NCBI GenBank assembly: GCA_031550125.1
Contig: JAVBOW010000009.1
Location: 1 to 64,000 of the forward strand
Direction: 5' to 3'
Source of the DNA: JAVBOW01 sp031550125
GTDB taxonomy: Bacteria; Bacteroidota; Bacteroidia; Bacteroidales; Rikenellaceae
Length of the DNA: 64,000 nucleotides
The notes under the pieces are model-generated. The model did no database searches. It was not told where the DNA came from and saw only the letters and a program-made list of their open reading frames with translations. Below are positions 1-10,700 of the stretch, one piece after another. The translations under genes and the position numbers were made by a program. Numbering within the stretch: position 1 is the first letter of the stretch; the number at the start of each line of letters is the position of its first letter.

Positions 1-51
1 CATCTTCTCGCGTCACGCATATTAACGCCAACCTGTTTTCAGGCTGATCCC
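1..51 (-). repeat. Dispersed repeat copy A (partial, cut by window edge)
   Basis: Read on the minus strand, this begins GGGATCAGCCTGAAAACAGG and continues with the same block (GGCGTTAATATGCGTG) found in six other intergenic copies in the window. Only one end of the element is inside the window. It lies 33 bp from the palindromic terminator at 84-127. Confidence 0.8.
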
Positions 52-83
52 AAATTTGTAATAAAGCAAGTCAGGCAAAAAAT

Positions 84-127
84 GATAAAATGGAAACCCC
101 TCAAGCTTGAGGGGTTTCCATTTTATC
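84..127. terminator. Perfect palindromic bidirectional terminator
   Basis: Two 22-base arms are perfectly complementary, with an AAGCTT centre and no unpaired loop. The A-rich left flank and T-rich right flank would give a U-tract in either direction. It lies downstream of the minus-strand lipoprotein gene ending at 206, so it probably terminates that transcript. Confidence 0.8.
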
Positions 128-205
128 CTGCGTTAAGTTGCCTGCGATAAATCATACCCGGAATATGCGAAACGGGCATGGTGCAACCGTCGGAGTCAGA
201 GACGA

Positions 206-1603
206 CTATATCTCTCTTACGTATATGCTGTTGGCAAAGCTATCCTTAACGCCGTCGCCCAGAGTGATGACGGTGTCGTTTTTCCAATATTTAGCAATAT
301 GGCAGCTTCCCCCGTACTCCTGCCCCGATACATAAACATCGCCGCCTGCCACATATATAGAAGTGACATAGGTGTCTTTGCTTACATCGGATATGGTTTT
401 GGAGGTTCCGTTGCGCCATACTTTTCCGCGCAAAAATTCATTTTCGTCGCTGCCGGTCTCCTCGTAGGCCACATAAACCGATTTGCCCACTACGAAAATG
501 GAGTTTGCGCTTGAAAAATTGTTACCTGTCGTAATAGGCGAGACAGTCCCTTCCTGGTTCCAATATTGAGCCCTGGCGTTTGCGTGCCGCATGCTTTCTT
601 CATATCCCGCAATGTATACATCCTCGTTGCGGGTTACAAAAATAGATCTGGCTTCCGCGTCATGCACCCCGTCTGTCAAATCCACTATCAGTTCACCGTT
701 TTTCCAGTATTTAGTGGTTTTACCTTCTATGCCGCAAATGAATATATTGTTGTTTACCACGGCAATAGAGGTAGCAAAGCCGCTTTCGGTGACTTTGGGT
801 TTAGCCATCGGGTCGGTAAGGTCCTTTACCAGCACGCCGTTCTTCCAGTATTTGGCGACATTAAGCGATCCGTGGAACATTATGATCTCGTCGGGCTGGC
901 CTGCATGGCTGACCCTTCTAATCTCCTTATCCACATGCCTGAGCTGGTTGCCAACAACGTGAACGTCGTTGCCTACAAGGCACAAAGACGTCGCCTGTCC
1001 GTGTCCGGACCCGTCGGTAAGCGTGGTGGTTTCGACCGTTTCGCCGTTTATCTTCCAGCATACGGCATAAGCCACATTATCAACGAACTTCTTGCCTGCG
1101 ATATATATGACGCCCTGGGCATCGGCATAGATAGCGTTGGCCGAAGACCTGCCCGTAACGCCAGGAATGGATTTCTTTACACCGTCCACCCAGTATGCGG
1201 CCACTTCGGAAGCATCCACACCTTCATTGCCGGCAATATAGACCATGTGCGTCGATTGGAATAAAAATTCGTCCGCGCTCGAGAGCTTATTGTCGCCGGC
1301 GATCACTTCTATAGTGCCGCTGCATTTGCCTGAGGGAACGGTCACCACTATTTCGGAGGAAGTTATCGATTGTATGACCGCCTCCACTCCGTTTATCAGT
1401 ACGGTGGTGGCGCCGGCTTCGGTGTTAAAATTAGCGCCTGAAAGTGTGAGTGCCGCTCCTGCGACAGCCTTTGTAGGGCTGAAGCCGGTAAAGCTCATGG
1501 TTTTATCGATCGGCTTATCGTCTCCTCCGCCAGTCTCAGTGCAACCGGAGAAGAACGTAAGCGCGGCAATGGCCGCAAATAAAAAGATAGAATGTTTTAA
1601 CAT
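206..1603 (-). CDS. TIG-domain lipoprotein with propeller-like repeats
   Basis: This is a predicted surface or periplasmic lipoprotein of 465 residues. An SPII signal ends at FFSGC with the lipidated cysteine at residue 21. A TIG/IPT immunoglobulin-like domain follows at about residues 38-115. The rest (about 118-465) consists of repeated units with a VYIAGN-type strand followed by an AKYWKNG-type motif, about 45-55 residues apart, which suggests a beta-propeller. No catalytic motif was seen. The next gene upstream (1714-3036) is a clear paralogue with the same layout. Its place beside a SusC/SusD locus and a secreted protease suggests a surface binding role, but that is inference. Confidence 0.85.
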   Translation of the reverse strand: MLKHSIFLFAAIAALTFFSGCTETGGGDDKPIDKTMSFTGFSPTKAVAGAALTLSGANFNTEAGATTVLINGVEAVIQSITSSEIVVTVPSGKCSGTIEVIAGDNKLSSADEFLFQSTHMVYIAGNEGVDASEVAAYWVDGVKKSIPGVTGRSSANAIYADAQGVIYIAGKKFVDNVAYAVCWKINGETVETTTLTDGSGHGQATSLCLVGNDVHVVGNQLRHVDKEIRRVSHAGQPDEIIMFHGSLNVAKYWKNGVLVKDLTDPMAKPKVTESGFATSIAVVNNNIFICGIEGKTTKYWKNGELIVDLTDGVHDAEARSIFVTRNEDVYIAGYEESMRHANARAQYWNQEGTVSPITTGNNFSSANSIFVVGKSVYVAYEETGSDENEFLRGKVWRNGTSKTISDVSKDTYVTSIYVAGGDVYVSGQEYGGSCHIAKYWKNDTVITLGDGVKDSFANSIYVREI

Positions 1604-1713
1604 AATTTTACAGTTTTCAGTTAATACCTACGGTTTGCCCTGCCGACCCCTTTCATGCCGTAACAGACAGGAGGGATATCGCAGAGTCGTCCATTATGCT
1701 ACCCGGACGGGTT

Positions 1714-3036
1714 TTAGCTTTCCGGCGCGTCTGTTACATATATCGCGTACGCTTCGGCTGTCCTGGTTCCATTGGTTATATCTTCCGAGCCAACGACCTC
1801 TCCGTTGATTATCTTCCAATACATGGCTTTGTTGCCGCCCATTCCGCTTACGTATACCACGTCGTCTTTCACAAATACGGAATAAACGCCGCCCGCCCCG
1901 GTAATAGGCGTGACCGTTACGTTGCCATCGCCGTCTACCGTCCATAAACGGGGGGTGTCGTTATACAGGCCTACGACATATGCGGAGCCGTTGTAAACGA
2001 AGATGGATTTAATGTCGACCGATGCGCTGCCGTCGTTGAGTTCTGCAAATTGAGTCCCGTTTTTCCACACCTTGGGAGTGTTGGTTCCCAATGCATCGGG
2101 CTTGCTCACGCCGGCCGCGTAGACGTCGGTACCCGACACAAAAACAGCCGTGGCCTTACCGTAAGCGGCCAACGTGACAGGGGTTATCGCCCCTGAGGCG
2201 GTTATAGTCCAGCAAACGGCGGAAGCGCCGCTATTTCCTGCCACGTAGATGTCGCTGCCCAATAAGGACATAGATAAAGCCTGGCCTCCGGTAGTGGTAA
2301 GGGCGGTCAACGCGCCGTTTTTCCAATAGCAGGCATTGGAGGTACTTCCGGAATTACCTACCACGTGGACATCCGTACCCGTAACGCATATGGCGTTGGC
2401 GGAGGTGCGTTTAGTGGCATCCGTCAACGAAGCCAGCGCGGATCCGTTACGCCAACTCGCACCGCGGGGCTGATAACTGGAGTTTTGCTGATTTCCGGCC
2501 GCATATACGTCGGTTCCCGATATGAATATCGACCTTACTTCCGATTCCAGGTCGCCATCGACGCCCTTATCTCCCAAGGTCGTAGCGGAGGAGCCTGCCC
2601 ATATTTTAGCCTCAGAGACGTAGTTCTCGTCATATTCATAGCCCGCGGTATAAACGAGGTGTGCCAGCAGGTAGGCGAAACTTTCGGCCGATTCGGCGTT
2701 CTTGTCGCCAACGGCAACGCGTACCTTGCCGGAGCAATAGACGGTGGATGGTACGGTCACTACGAGCTGGGTTGCCGACGCAGAGGTGACAGCGGCCTCG
2801 ATATCGTTCAGGGTTACGATGTTTTCCTCGGCTGTCTCGCTGAAGTTCGTACCCGTTATGGTTATGCTGGCGCCGCCTTTGGCCGTCAGCGGCGCAAATC
2901 CGGTGATGGTGACATCGGTAGGAGGCTCGGGTTTGTCCTTACCTTCGTCTTTCGAGCAGCTTGCGAACGTCACCAGCGAGGCGGTGGCGAGTGCGGCCAT
3001 GAAGAATTTCATTCTCATAAACGTAGTAGTTTTCAT
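1714..3036 (-). CDS. TIG-domain lipoprotein, paralogue of the preceding gene
   Basis: The 440-residue product has a lipoprotein signal with the lipid cysteine at residue 27 (TFASC). An alternative start at residue 7 or 9 would still leave a good signal. A TIG/IPT domain (about 44-122) precedes propeller-like repeats built around VYAAG/VYVSG strands and YWKNG or W-x-NG turns. It matches the 206-1603 product in domain order and repeat style, so the pair probably arose by tandem duplication. The gap to the neighbour is 110 bp. The upstream metalloprotease starts transcription in the same direction, so these genes may be co-transcribed. Function is not known; glycan or peptide binding at the cell surface is a guess. 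Confidence 0.85.
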   Translation of the reverse strand: MKTTTFMRMKFFMAALATASLVTFASCSKDEGKDKPEPPTDVTITGFAPLTAKGGASITITGTNFSETAEENIVTLNDIEAAVTSASATQLVVTVPSTVYCSGKVRVAVGDKNAESAESFAYLLAHLVYTAGYEYDENYVSEAKIWAGSSATTLGDKGVDGDLESEVRSIFISGTDVYAAGNQQNSSYQPRGASWRNGSALASLTDATKRTSANAICVTGTDVHVVGNSGSTSNACYWKNGALTALTTTGGQALSMSLLGSDIYVAGNSGASAVCWTITASGAITPVTLAAYGKATAVFVSGTDVYAAGVSKPDALGTNTPKVWKNGTQFAELNDGSASVDIKSIFVYNGSAYVVGLYNDTPRLWTVDGDGNVTVTPITGAGGVYSVFVKDDVVYVSGMGGNKAMYWKIINGEVVGSEDITNGTRTAEAYAIYVTDAPES

Positions 3037-3078
3037 AAGGGAACGGTATTAATGGTTTATTATTGTGCGGGAAATGTG

Positions 3079-5649
3079 TTATTCAGCCTTTAACGCTTTG
3101 TCTATCATGGTATACAGATTCATGTAGTGCGCGCGGGCCGCTCCGCCTGCGGACGCGCTTTTCGTTTTGAGTTCTCGGGCCAGGTCGTTGAGTTGCGCCA
3201 GGGCCAGGCGAGGGGCGTCGGAAGGCGGCTGCGACTGCAGCGAAGAGGCCGACCTGGACATTGCCGCCGTCAGGGCAGAGGAGATATCTTTATTGCCGCT
3301 CAGAGAGATGAGGGCTTTCACGTAAACCTCTTGCAGGTTGCGGCGGTAAAGGTCGGGGGTCGCTCCAGAGGAGAGTTCCGCCATTATGGACTTGCGCAGC
3401 GAGGCGAACATCTCCTGCGCCGTATATGCGCTTTTACCTTCGAACGCCTCGTAACGCGCCAGACAATCAACCACGTTGCGGCTCAACAGCCTGTCGAGGG
3501 TACGCGCCTGAACGGAGGCTATGCTCAACACCGGGTCGGTAGCTCCGGATTCGATAAGTTTCTTGTCTACCAACCATTTCGGGGTTGCGAAGAGTTGCTT
3601 GTCGAGGAAGTCCATCGCCTGCCTCTGCAGCGCGGCGGGGACGAATTCCGAGGCTTTGCCGTCCGAGTCGGAAGCCACCGGGGTGGAGTAAACGCCTCCT
3701 ACATAGGTGGCCACGTGGCCCATGTAACGCGAATATTGCGAAAGCACCTGTTTATAGAGCGAATGTGCAATGGAGTGGTCTTTCTCGGGTTCCTTCATCC
3801 ACTCCGTTATATTCGGCACTATGCGCTGCAAGTTGAGTATGCCGTATCCGTTCGCCAGCATGGCGTTGTCGCCCAAGTCCTCGCTTTGGTTCCTCGGGTC
3901 GTTGGGATCCGTCTCGCCGCCAAAGGCGTAACGTTTGTCCTCGGCCAGCTTTTCTACTATGCGCTTGCTTTGGAACACCTCCTCCTCTTCAGCCGTCTTA
4001 AATTGCGGCAGCCAACGGTATCCCCAATCTATCGCCCACTTGTCATACATACCTATACGGGGAAATATACCCTTGGCCGAAATGTTGTCCTCGGGCTGCG
4101 CCACATAGTTGAAACGCGCGTAATCCATTATCGAGGGGGTGTGTCCGTTGGCTTCCACCCACGCCTTGTCGCGCAATTTTTCTACAGGCACGGTGGCCGA
4201 CGATCCGAAATTGTGCGTAAGCCCCAGGGTGTGTCCCACCTCGTGCGAGGCGACGAAACGTATCAATTCGCCCATCAGTTCGTCGTCAAACATGGGTTTA
4301 CGCGCGCGAGGGTCGATCGCCGCAACCTGCACGGTATACCATTCGCGCAGTATCTGCTGTATGTTGTGGTACCAGTTTATATGCGTTTCCATTATTTCAC
4401 CACTGCGGGGGTCGGTTATGCACGGGCCGCTGGCATTGGTGAAATCCGACGCTTTGTAGACGAGCGCGGAGTGGCGCGCGTCGTCGAGGCTCCACGACGC
4501 ATCGTCCTTGGGGGCCTCCTCGGCGCGTATGGCGTTTTTGAAACCTGCAGTCTCGAAAGCCTCCTGCCAATCGTTGACGCCCTGTATCAGGTACGGCACC
4601 CACTTCTTAGGGGTTGCCGGATCTATGTAAATGATTATCGGTTTGGCGGGTTCCACAAGCTCGCCCGCGAGGTATTTGGCCTCGTCTTCCGGGCGCGGCT
4701 CCATCCTCCAGTGCGATATGCGGGCGCGCCTCTCTATGTCGTTGTAATCGTAAACGGTGTATCCCGACGCGAAGTAACCCACGCGGGCATCGGCCAGGCG
4801 GGATTTCATGGGCTTTTCGGGCAGGAGTACCAGCGAAGTGTTGAGTTCGTAAGTCAGGGTGGGAGCCGAAGAATAGTATATCGCCTCGGCGCGCTTGTCG
4901 TCGGGCGGGGGCATTGTGCGGACGAACGTTTTCAGGGTGCGAAATTCGATATTAATAGGGAACGTCTTGAGCGACAGTATTATACTCGCATCAGACAATA
5001 TCGCGCCCAGTCCGGCCTTTTTCCTTATCTGTTCGTTGAATGCGAATATGCCTTTGTCGGATTTGGTGATGTAGTCCGTCACGTCTATCACGAAATTCGC
5101 CCTGCGCCTGGTGCTGTCGGTATTGAACGCCTTTATGTCGAACGACATGACCACAGGGGCCATGTTGGCGCGCGAAACAGCGTTAGCCAATCCCGAGCTG
5201 TCGGCAGCGTACTCCTTGTAGACGGATTCGCACACATACATCTTATTGTTGGGACCCATTATGAATTGGACCACGTCCTTGTTGACCTCGTCGCCCGGAT
5301 AACCCGTGTTGAGCTTGTTGATTTCAGCAGGGGCGCGCCTGATCCTGGTCACCGCCAGAATGTCACGGCCGGTGAGCGAGTCGGGTATCTCGAAATAATA
5401 CCTGTCGCGGATATAGTGTACCGTGAACATACCCGGCATGGAGCGGGCTTCTTTGGTTATGAGCTGGCTGTATGGGACGGGACCGGAATTGGCAGGCTGA
5501 GGCCCGGACATCGGCCTGGCGGGCGCTTGCGCCTCGGGCTGTTTGGCGGCGGGAGCCTCTTCGGCCTTGGGCGGTTTTTTAGAAAAAGAGTAAGACGGCA
5601 CAGCCATGACGGCCGCCAGGAGGATTGTTTTAAGAAAGTTTCCGGTCAT
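3079..5649 (-). CDS. Secreted zinc-dependent metalloprotease (DUF5117/DUF5118 type)
   Basis: The 856-residue protein starts with a signal-peptide-like segment (MTGNFLKTILLAAVMAVPSYSFS) followed by a Pro/Ala-rich linker. The catalytic signature HEVGHTLGLTH occupies residues 469-479, with H469, H473 and H479 as zinc ligands and E470 as general base, which is the metzincin-like HExxHxxGxxH form. Length and layout match the Bacteroidetes family annotated as zinc-dependent metalloprotease with DUF5117 and DUF5118 domains, which are often encoded near SusC/SusD pairs. It probably works in the periplasm or at the cell surface on peptides imported or bound by the neighbouring system. The substrate cannot be read from sequence. 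Confidence 0.92.
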   Translation of the reverse strand: MTGNFLKTILLAAVMAVPSYSFSKKPPKAEEAPAAKQPEAQAPARPMSGPQPANSGPVPYSQLITKEARSMPGMFTVHYIRDRYYFEIPDSLTGRDILAVTRIRRAPAEINKLNTGYPGDEVNKDVVQFIMGPNNKMYVCESVYKEYAADSSGLANAVSRANMAPVVMSFDIKAFNTDSTRRRANFVIDVTDYITKSDKGIFAFNEQIRKKAGLGAILSDASIILSLKTFPINIEFRTLKTFVRTMPPPDDKRAEAIYYSSAPTLTYELNTSLVLLPEKPMKSRLADARVGYFASGYTVYDYNDIERRARISHWRMEPRPEDEAKYLAGELVEPAKPIIIYIDPATPKKWVPYLIQGVNDWQEAFETAGFKNAIRAEEAPKDDASWSLDDARHSALVYKASDFTNASGPCITDPRSGEIMETHINWYHNIQQILREWYTVQVAAIDPRARKPMFDDELMGELIRFVASHEVGHTLGLTHNFGSSATVPVEKLRDKAWVEANGHTPSIMDYARFNYVAQPEDNISAKGIFPRIGMYDKWAIDWGYRWLPQFKTAEEEEVFQSKRIVEKLAEDKRYAFGGETDPNDPRNQSEDLGDNAMLANGYGILNLQRIVPNITEWMKEPEKDHSIAHSLYKQVLSQYSRYMGHVATYVGGVYSTPVASDSDGKASEFVPAALQRQAMDFLDKQLFATPKWLVDKKLIESGATDPVLSIASVQARTLDRLLSRNVVDCLARYEAFEGKSAYTAQEMFASLRKSIMAELSSGATPDLYRRNLQEVYVKALISLSGNKDISSALTAAMSRSASSLQSQPPSDAPRLALAQLNDLARELKTKSASAGGAARAHYMNLYTMIDKALKAE

Positions 5650-5882
5650 ATGATATTCGTATAATTTTTAAGTAAGGGTACAACGCGTTCTTTATTACTC
5701 TGTGGTGCGGCCGGGCTATTACCGCACAGCATATCTCACTGTCCGTAGCGCATGCGGCTGCATAATAACCCTGACAATCACGATGCGGCATCTCCGGCAC
5801 GCACAAAACCAACTGTCAGGCGGCCTTGATCCGCCCGCTACAATTTATATAACACTTATATGGCGCAAACAGGTAGTGCCTG

Positions 5883-6425
5883 TCACGTCGACAATTTCTC
5901 CCTTATGGCGCTGTAGGCCTTTACCACGTGGTATTTAACCGTATTGACCGATATGCCGAGCTTGTCCGCTATCTGCTTGTAACGCATTCCCTCCAGGCTG
6001 CTCATCGTGAATACGGTGCGGCATTGCTCCGGCAGAAGGTCGAGCGCTTCCATTATTTTTTCCACCTTCCGGTCCTCCTCTTCCCTTCCTGCGTCGTTGC
6101 AAAGGTTCTCTATATACTCTGCCAGCGGCTTGTTGTTGCGTACAACGACCGAGCGGTGGCGCAAAACATTGAGCGAGCGGTAACGTACCGACGAAAAAAG
6201 ATAATGCCTGGCCGGAATATGCCCCGCGATGCCCTTATTCTCTATAATGTTTACAAAAATATCCTGCACCACGTCCTCGGCCGTCGTGCGATCGCCCGTG
6301 ATGGAGTAGGCGTAATCGCACAAAGACGCGTAATTGGTGGTGAATAACTCTTCTATATCAGGTGTTCGGGCCTGCCTGTCTGTATATACCCTTCCTCTCT
6401 CTCCTACCCTCTTAAAAAAATTCAT
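5883..6425 (-). CDS. ECF RNA polymerase sigma factor (FecI-like)
   Basis: The 180-residue protein has a sigma-70 region 2 (about residues 28-95, including TTAEDVVQDIF) and a region 4 helix-turn-helix (about 125-178, with LPEQCRTVF and GISVNTVKYHV). This is the usual size for Bacteroidetes ECF factors paired with FecR-type anti-sigma proteins. The FecR gene starts 178 bp away on the opposite strand, so the pair is divergent rather than in the common fecI-fecR order. It is likely to direct transcription of the fecR-susC-susD operon and perhaps the minus-strand protease and lipoproteins. The 233-bp gap to the protease gene shows no clear terminator. Confidence 0.93.
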   Translation of the reverse strand: MNFFKRVGERGRVYTDRQARTPDIEELFTTNYASLCDYAYSITGDRTTAEDVVQDIFVNIIENKGIAGHIPARHYLFSSVRYRSLNVLRHRSVVVRNNKPLAEYIENLCNDAGREEEDRKVEKIMEALDLLPEQCRTVFTMSSLEGMRYKQIADKLGISVNTVKYHVVKAYSAIREKLST

Positions 6426-6603
6426 GACGCAAATTTATCAGAAATAACCGCGACACAACAACCAAGTAATATATTCTACAAATATTATAATTTTTGTTAG
6501 AAAATAAAAATATATTTATTCGCGCCTATCCATTTTTACCTCTAAGGTGTAATAATTACTGTCGAAGCATACCCAAAAAACCTAACGAATAACGCTTTCA
6601 GAC

Positions 6604-7758
6604 ATGGATATTTCAGACGACAGACTTTCTGGCGGCAACCGTCCCGCTCATCTTTCCGATGAGGAGCAACTGCTGCAGGAAGAGGAATTTTCGCCGGGTC
6701 CGGAGGTGCAGTACCTGCTCGGACGGGCCATCCGTTGCGGCCAGAAACACGATTACGACCTGCCTGGCGCATGGTCGAAAGTGGTTGCACGCCGCCGGCG
6801 CAGGGCAATCGCCGGAGCCGTAAGGTACGCCCTGGCCATAGCCGCCGTTGCGATCCCTGCGGTGTGGGCTGTAGTAAGCCTCAACGGCAACAGCGACCAT
6901 ACGCAGCCTGCGGCGGCCCGCGCGGAGATACACCCCGGCAAAGCCCAGGCCCATCTCATCCTGTCCGACGGAGAGATATTCGCCCTGGAGAGGGACGGCG
7001 CCGACATGAAAGTGTCCCGCGGAGGCTCCGGCTTCGCCAACGACGGCGACAAAGGCGTATTGACGCATTCGGCCGCCGGCGCCGATTCCCGCGCGATGGC
7101 GAAACTGTACAATACGATGGTCGTCCCGCAGGGAGGGGAATACTGCCTGAATCTCTCCGACGGCACCACGGTATGGCTCAATTCCGAGTCGACGCTGCGC
7201 TTTCCCGAAGGTTTCGGGGATAGGACGCGCGAGGTATTCCTCGAGGGAGAGGCTTACTTCAAGGTCGCGGCCGACAGGGCCAGGCCGTTCGTGGTCAATA
7301 TAGGGAGTGAAAAGATAATCGTCACTGGCACCTCGTTCAACGTGTACGCATATCCCGACGAAGAGATATGGCATGCCACGCTCAAGGAGGGCAGCATAAG
7401 TTTCGGCGACAGGATGAAGATAATGCCAAACGAGCAGTTGTCGCTCAACCGCCACACAGGCCTGTGCGAGAAGGCTGCGGTGGACGCGTCGCTGTGTTCC
7501 GCCTGGATAGAGGGCAAATTCAACTTCGAGGCCGCCACGTTCGAATATATAATGAACCGGATGAGACGGTGGTACGACTTCAACGTGGTTTACACCGACG
7601 AGAGCATTAAAGAGCTGCGTTTCACCGGAGCCGTCGATAAACACCACGGCATAGAGGTAATGTTGAAACTGATGGAACAGACTACAAACATAAAATTTAC
7701 GTTAAAAGGAAGGACCATCACCGCAAGCACCGGCAAAAACGAGCAGATACAGATATAG
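6604..7758 (+). CDS. FecR-family anti-sigma factor
   Basis: The 384-residue product has a cytoplasmic N-terminal part, one membrane span at about residues 65-88 (YALAIAAVAIPAVWAVVSL), a periplasmic FecR domain (about 150-250, with the NLSDGTTVWLNSESTLRFP motif) and a C-terminal DUF4974-like domain (about 305-378). Such proteins hold an ECF sigma factor until the cognate TonB-dependent receptor signals substrate binding. It lies 36 bp upstream of a SusC gene that carries an STN signalling domain, so this is a complete trans-envelope signalling set with the divergent sigma gene. Confidence 0.94.
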   Translation: MDISDDRLSGGNRPAHLSDEEQLLQEEEFSPGPEVQYLLGRAIRCGQKHDYDLPGAWSKVVARRRRRAIAGAVRYALAIAAVAIPAVWAVVSLNGNSDHTQPAAARAEIHPGKAQAHLILSDGEIFALERDGADMKVSRGGSGFANDGDKGVLTHSAAGADSRAMAKLYNTMVVPQGGEYCLNLSDGTTVWLNSESTLRFPEGFGDRTREVFLEGEAYFKVAADRARPFVVNIGSEKIIVTGTSFNVYAYPDEEIWHATLKEGSISFGDRMKIMPNEQLSLNRHTGLCEKAAVDASLCSAWIEGKFNFEAATFEYIMNRMRRWYDFNVVYTDESIKELRFTGAVDKHHGIEVMLKLMEQTTNIKFTLKGRTITASTGKNEQIQI

Positions 7759-7794
7759 GCCATACCCAAACAACAGAACGCTAACAAACTTTAT

Positions 7795-10700
7795 ATGAGA
7801 AACACTGATACCCGAAGATTCCTGCCATTCCTTACGAAACTGACGCCTTTGCTGGCCCTCGCGGCCATGCTGTTGCTGCCGTTGCCGCATGCCGCCGCGC
7901 AGCAGACTATAGTTAAGCCTGAAAATATCATCCTGCCTTCCACAACCATGACGCTTAGGCAGATATTCAGCGAGATAACCCGTCAGCAACAATACATGTT
8001 CTTTTACAGCAACGACGAGGTAAGAGTGGATAAGGCGGTTACCCTTCCATCCAAGAGCATGAGCCTGAACAGCCTGCTCGACGCCGCCCTCGGCAGTGCG
8101 TATTCATACCGTTTCAGGGAGCGGACGATAGTCATAACGCCCGTTGTCGCCGGAGGCCCGGTATACACGGCCACAAAGGATACCATAACCGGCACGGTAA
8201 CATTCAACAACGAGCTGGCTTTAGGCGTGACGGTTACCGTGAAAGGAACTAACGACGGCACGACTACCGACGCCCGCGGGCAATTCCTGCTGGTGACGAC
8301 GCAAAAGAATCCCATAGTGCATTTTTCGCTCGTGGGAGCGCATTCGATAGACGCCACGTTCGACGGCCGTCCCCTGCGCATAAATATGATCGAGTCGAGC
8401 ATCAACGTAGGCGAGGTGGTCGTCACCGGCTTCCAGAGCGTCCCCAAGCATGAGATGACGGGTTCGGTTAACACGGTGAAGATGGAAAACGTCATAACGC
8501 CGGGTATAAATACCGTGGATAAACTGCTCGAAGGCCACGTGCCGGGCCTGTTCGTATACCAGAACTCCGGCCAGGTGGGCGCGGTCCCGAAAGTCCGCAT
8601 ACGAGGGTCGTCCACCATCATAGGCAGTCGCGAACCCCTTTGGGTGTTGGACGGCGTGCCTTTGACCGACCCGGTGAACGTCGACGCGGCCAGCCTGAAC
8701 GACCTGGACTTCGTCAACCTGGTGGGCAACGCGATATCCGGGATCAACCCCGACGACATAGAGCAGATAGACGTGCTGAAAGACGCCGCGGCCACAGCCA
8801 TGTACGGCACCAGGGCCTCCAACGGCGTAATAGTGGTGACTACCAAAAAGGGCAAGGCGGGTCCGCCCTCGGTGACCTTCTCCTCCACCACTTCCCTGAC
8901 GCGCCGCCCGCGCTATTCGGATCGCGACGTTTACCTTATGACCTCGGCCGAGCGCATAGACGTGTCGAGGGAGATGTTCCAGCGCGGCATGTACTACTCC
9001 AATATTTCGCAGTGGTCGGGATACGAGGCCGCCGTGCAGGACTATTACGGCGGCAAGATAGGATATGACGAATATATCAGCCGCGTGCGTTTCTACGAGA
9101 GCGTCAACACCGACTGGTTCGGCCTGTTGTGCCGCGACCCGGTGTCGGTGAGCAACACCGTCAGCATAGCCGGCGGCTCGCAGGACATAAGATATTACGC
9201 TTCGCTGGGTATGGTGGACGAGCAGAGCGTCATGAAGGGCGAGTTCAACAAACGCTACTCTACGGCGCTTAACGTATCGGCCAACCACAAGAAACTTTCG
9301 GCCCAGTTTGCCATGCAGGCCAACGTAACCAGCAAGAACTACCACCCGTCGGATGTTAATCTGCTCGATTACGCCTACAACATGAGCCGTACGATGCCCG
9401 CATATAAAGACGACGGATCGTATTGGTACTATACGCGCCAGGAAAACAACGCCGTCAGCGATTTCAACATAATCGAGGATATGGGATTTTCGGGCGACGC
9501 CACGAAAGCCCTGTCCGCGACCATGAAGACCAGTCTGGCATATAAACTAACCAACGAATTGAAGCTGGAAGGCATGCTGGGCTATTCGGCGGGCTATACA
9601 GACAGAAGGATACACCATACCGAGAACTCGTTTTACGTAGCCAAGCTTCGCGGTAACGGCGACAACATCACCAACTACTGTCCTGTGGGCGGCGAACTCA
9701 AATCGTTCAACTCCAACAACGATTCGTGGACGGCGAGGCTGCAGGCCAGCTACAACAAGAGGCTCAAGAGCAAGCACGCCCTGTCCGCCTTCGCCGGTTT
9801 CGAGTTGAGTTCCGTCAAGTCGTACAGCCTTTCGGATACCCGGAGGGGATATTTCCACGACACCAAGTCGTTCGCCTCGGACGTCGATCGTACCACGGCC
9901 TACCTGCAATGGCTCAATTCGTCCAACGCGGGGACGGCGATCAGCGACATGAAGAACAACAAAGAGGCGTGGTACGGTATCCTCGGATACGACTACGACA
10001 GCCGTTACATGTTCAACGTACACGTACGCGCGGAAGGCTCCAACCTTTTCGGCTCGGACGCGGCCAAGAGTTTCCTGCCCATATGGGCTTTCTCCGGCCG
10101 CTGGAACATGCATAAAGACCTTCTCAAGGACGTGAGCTGGGTAAACGAGTTGAGCCTGCGCGGATCGCTCGGCATCCAGGGCAACATGCTCGACATGCAG
10201 ACCCCGAACATGATCATCGACAAAAAACCATCGACCACGGGTTCGAGGTACGGTTTCTCGTACAAGATAGTGAATTACTCCAATCCCGACCTTAAATGGG
10301 AAAGGACGACCACCACCAACCTACAAGCCGATTTTTCGCTGCTGGACAACAAGATAAACGGCTCGTTCGCATGGTATTACCGATACACGACAGACGCCTT
10401 CTACAATAAACCCATTTCGGTTATCAACGGCCGCACCATCTACGTGGTCAACAGCGGCACGCTGTCCAACAACGGATTCGACATCCAATTCAGTTTCACA
10501 CCCATCAAGCAGCTCGACGGCAACCGAAAGGGATTCGTCTGGCGCATCGACCCCGAACTGGGACAGGTGGTCAACAAACTGCTCAACACGGCGGCCAACG
10601 GCCGCAAGAACATGCTGCCCAAAGACCTCAAATACGACGACCTGCTGGACGGCACAGCCGTCCTGGGCGGCAAGGCGCTCAACACTTTCTATTCATACCG

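Noticed and set aside
3127..5664. 845-residue open frame antisense to the metalloprotease
   Set aside because: It is a GC-rich shadow with an arginine-rich, low-quality translation and no domain; the opposite strand encodes a clear HExxH protease.
6613..7647. 344-residue frame antisense to fecR
   Set aside because: It is a codon-bias shadow; the plus strand has FecR and DUF4974 domains.
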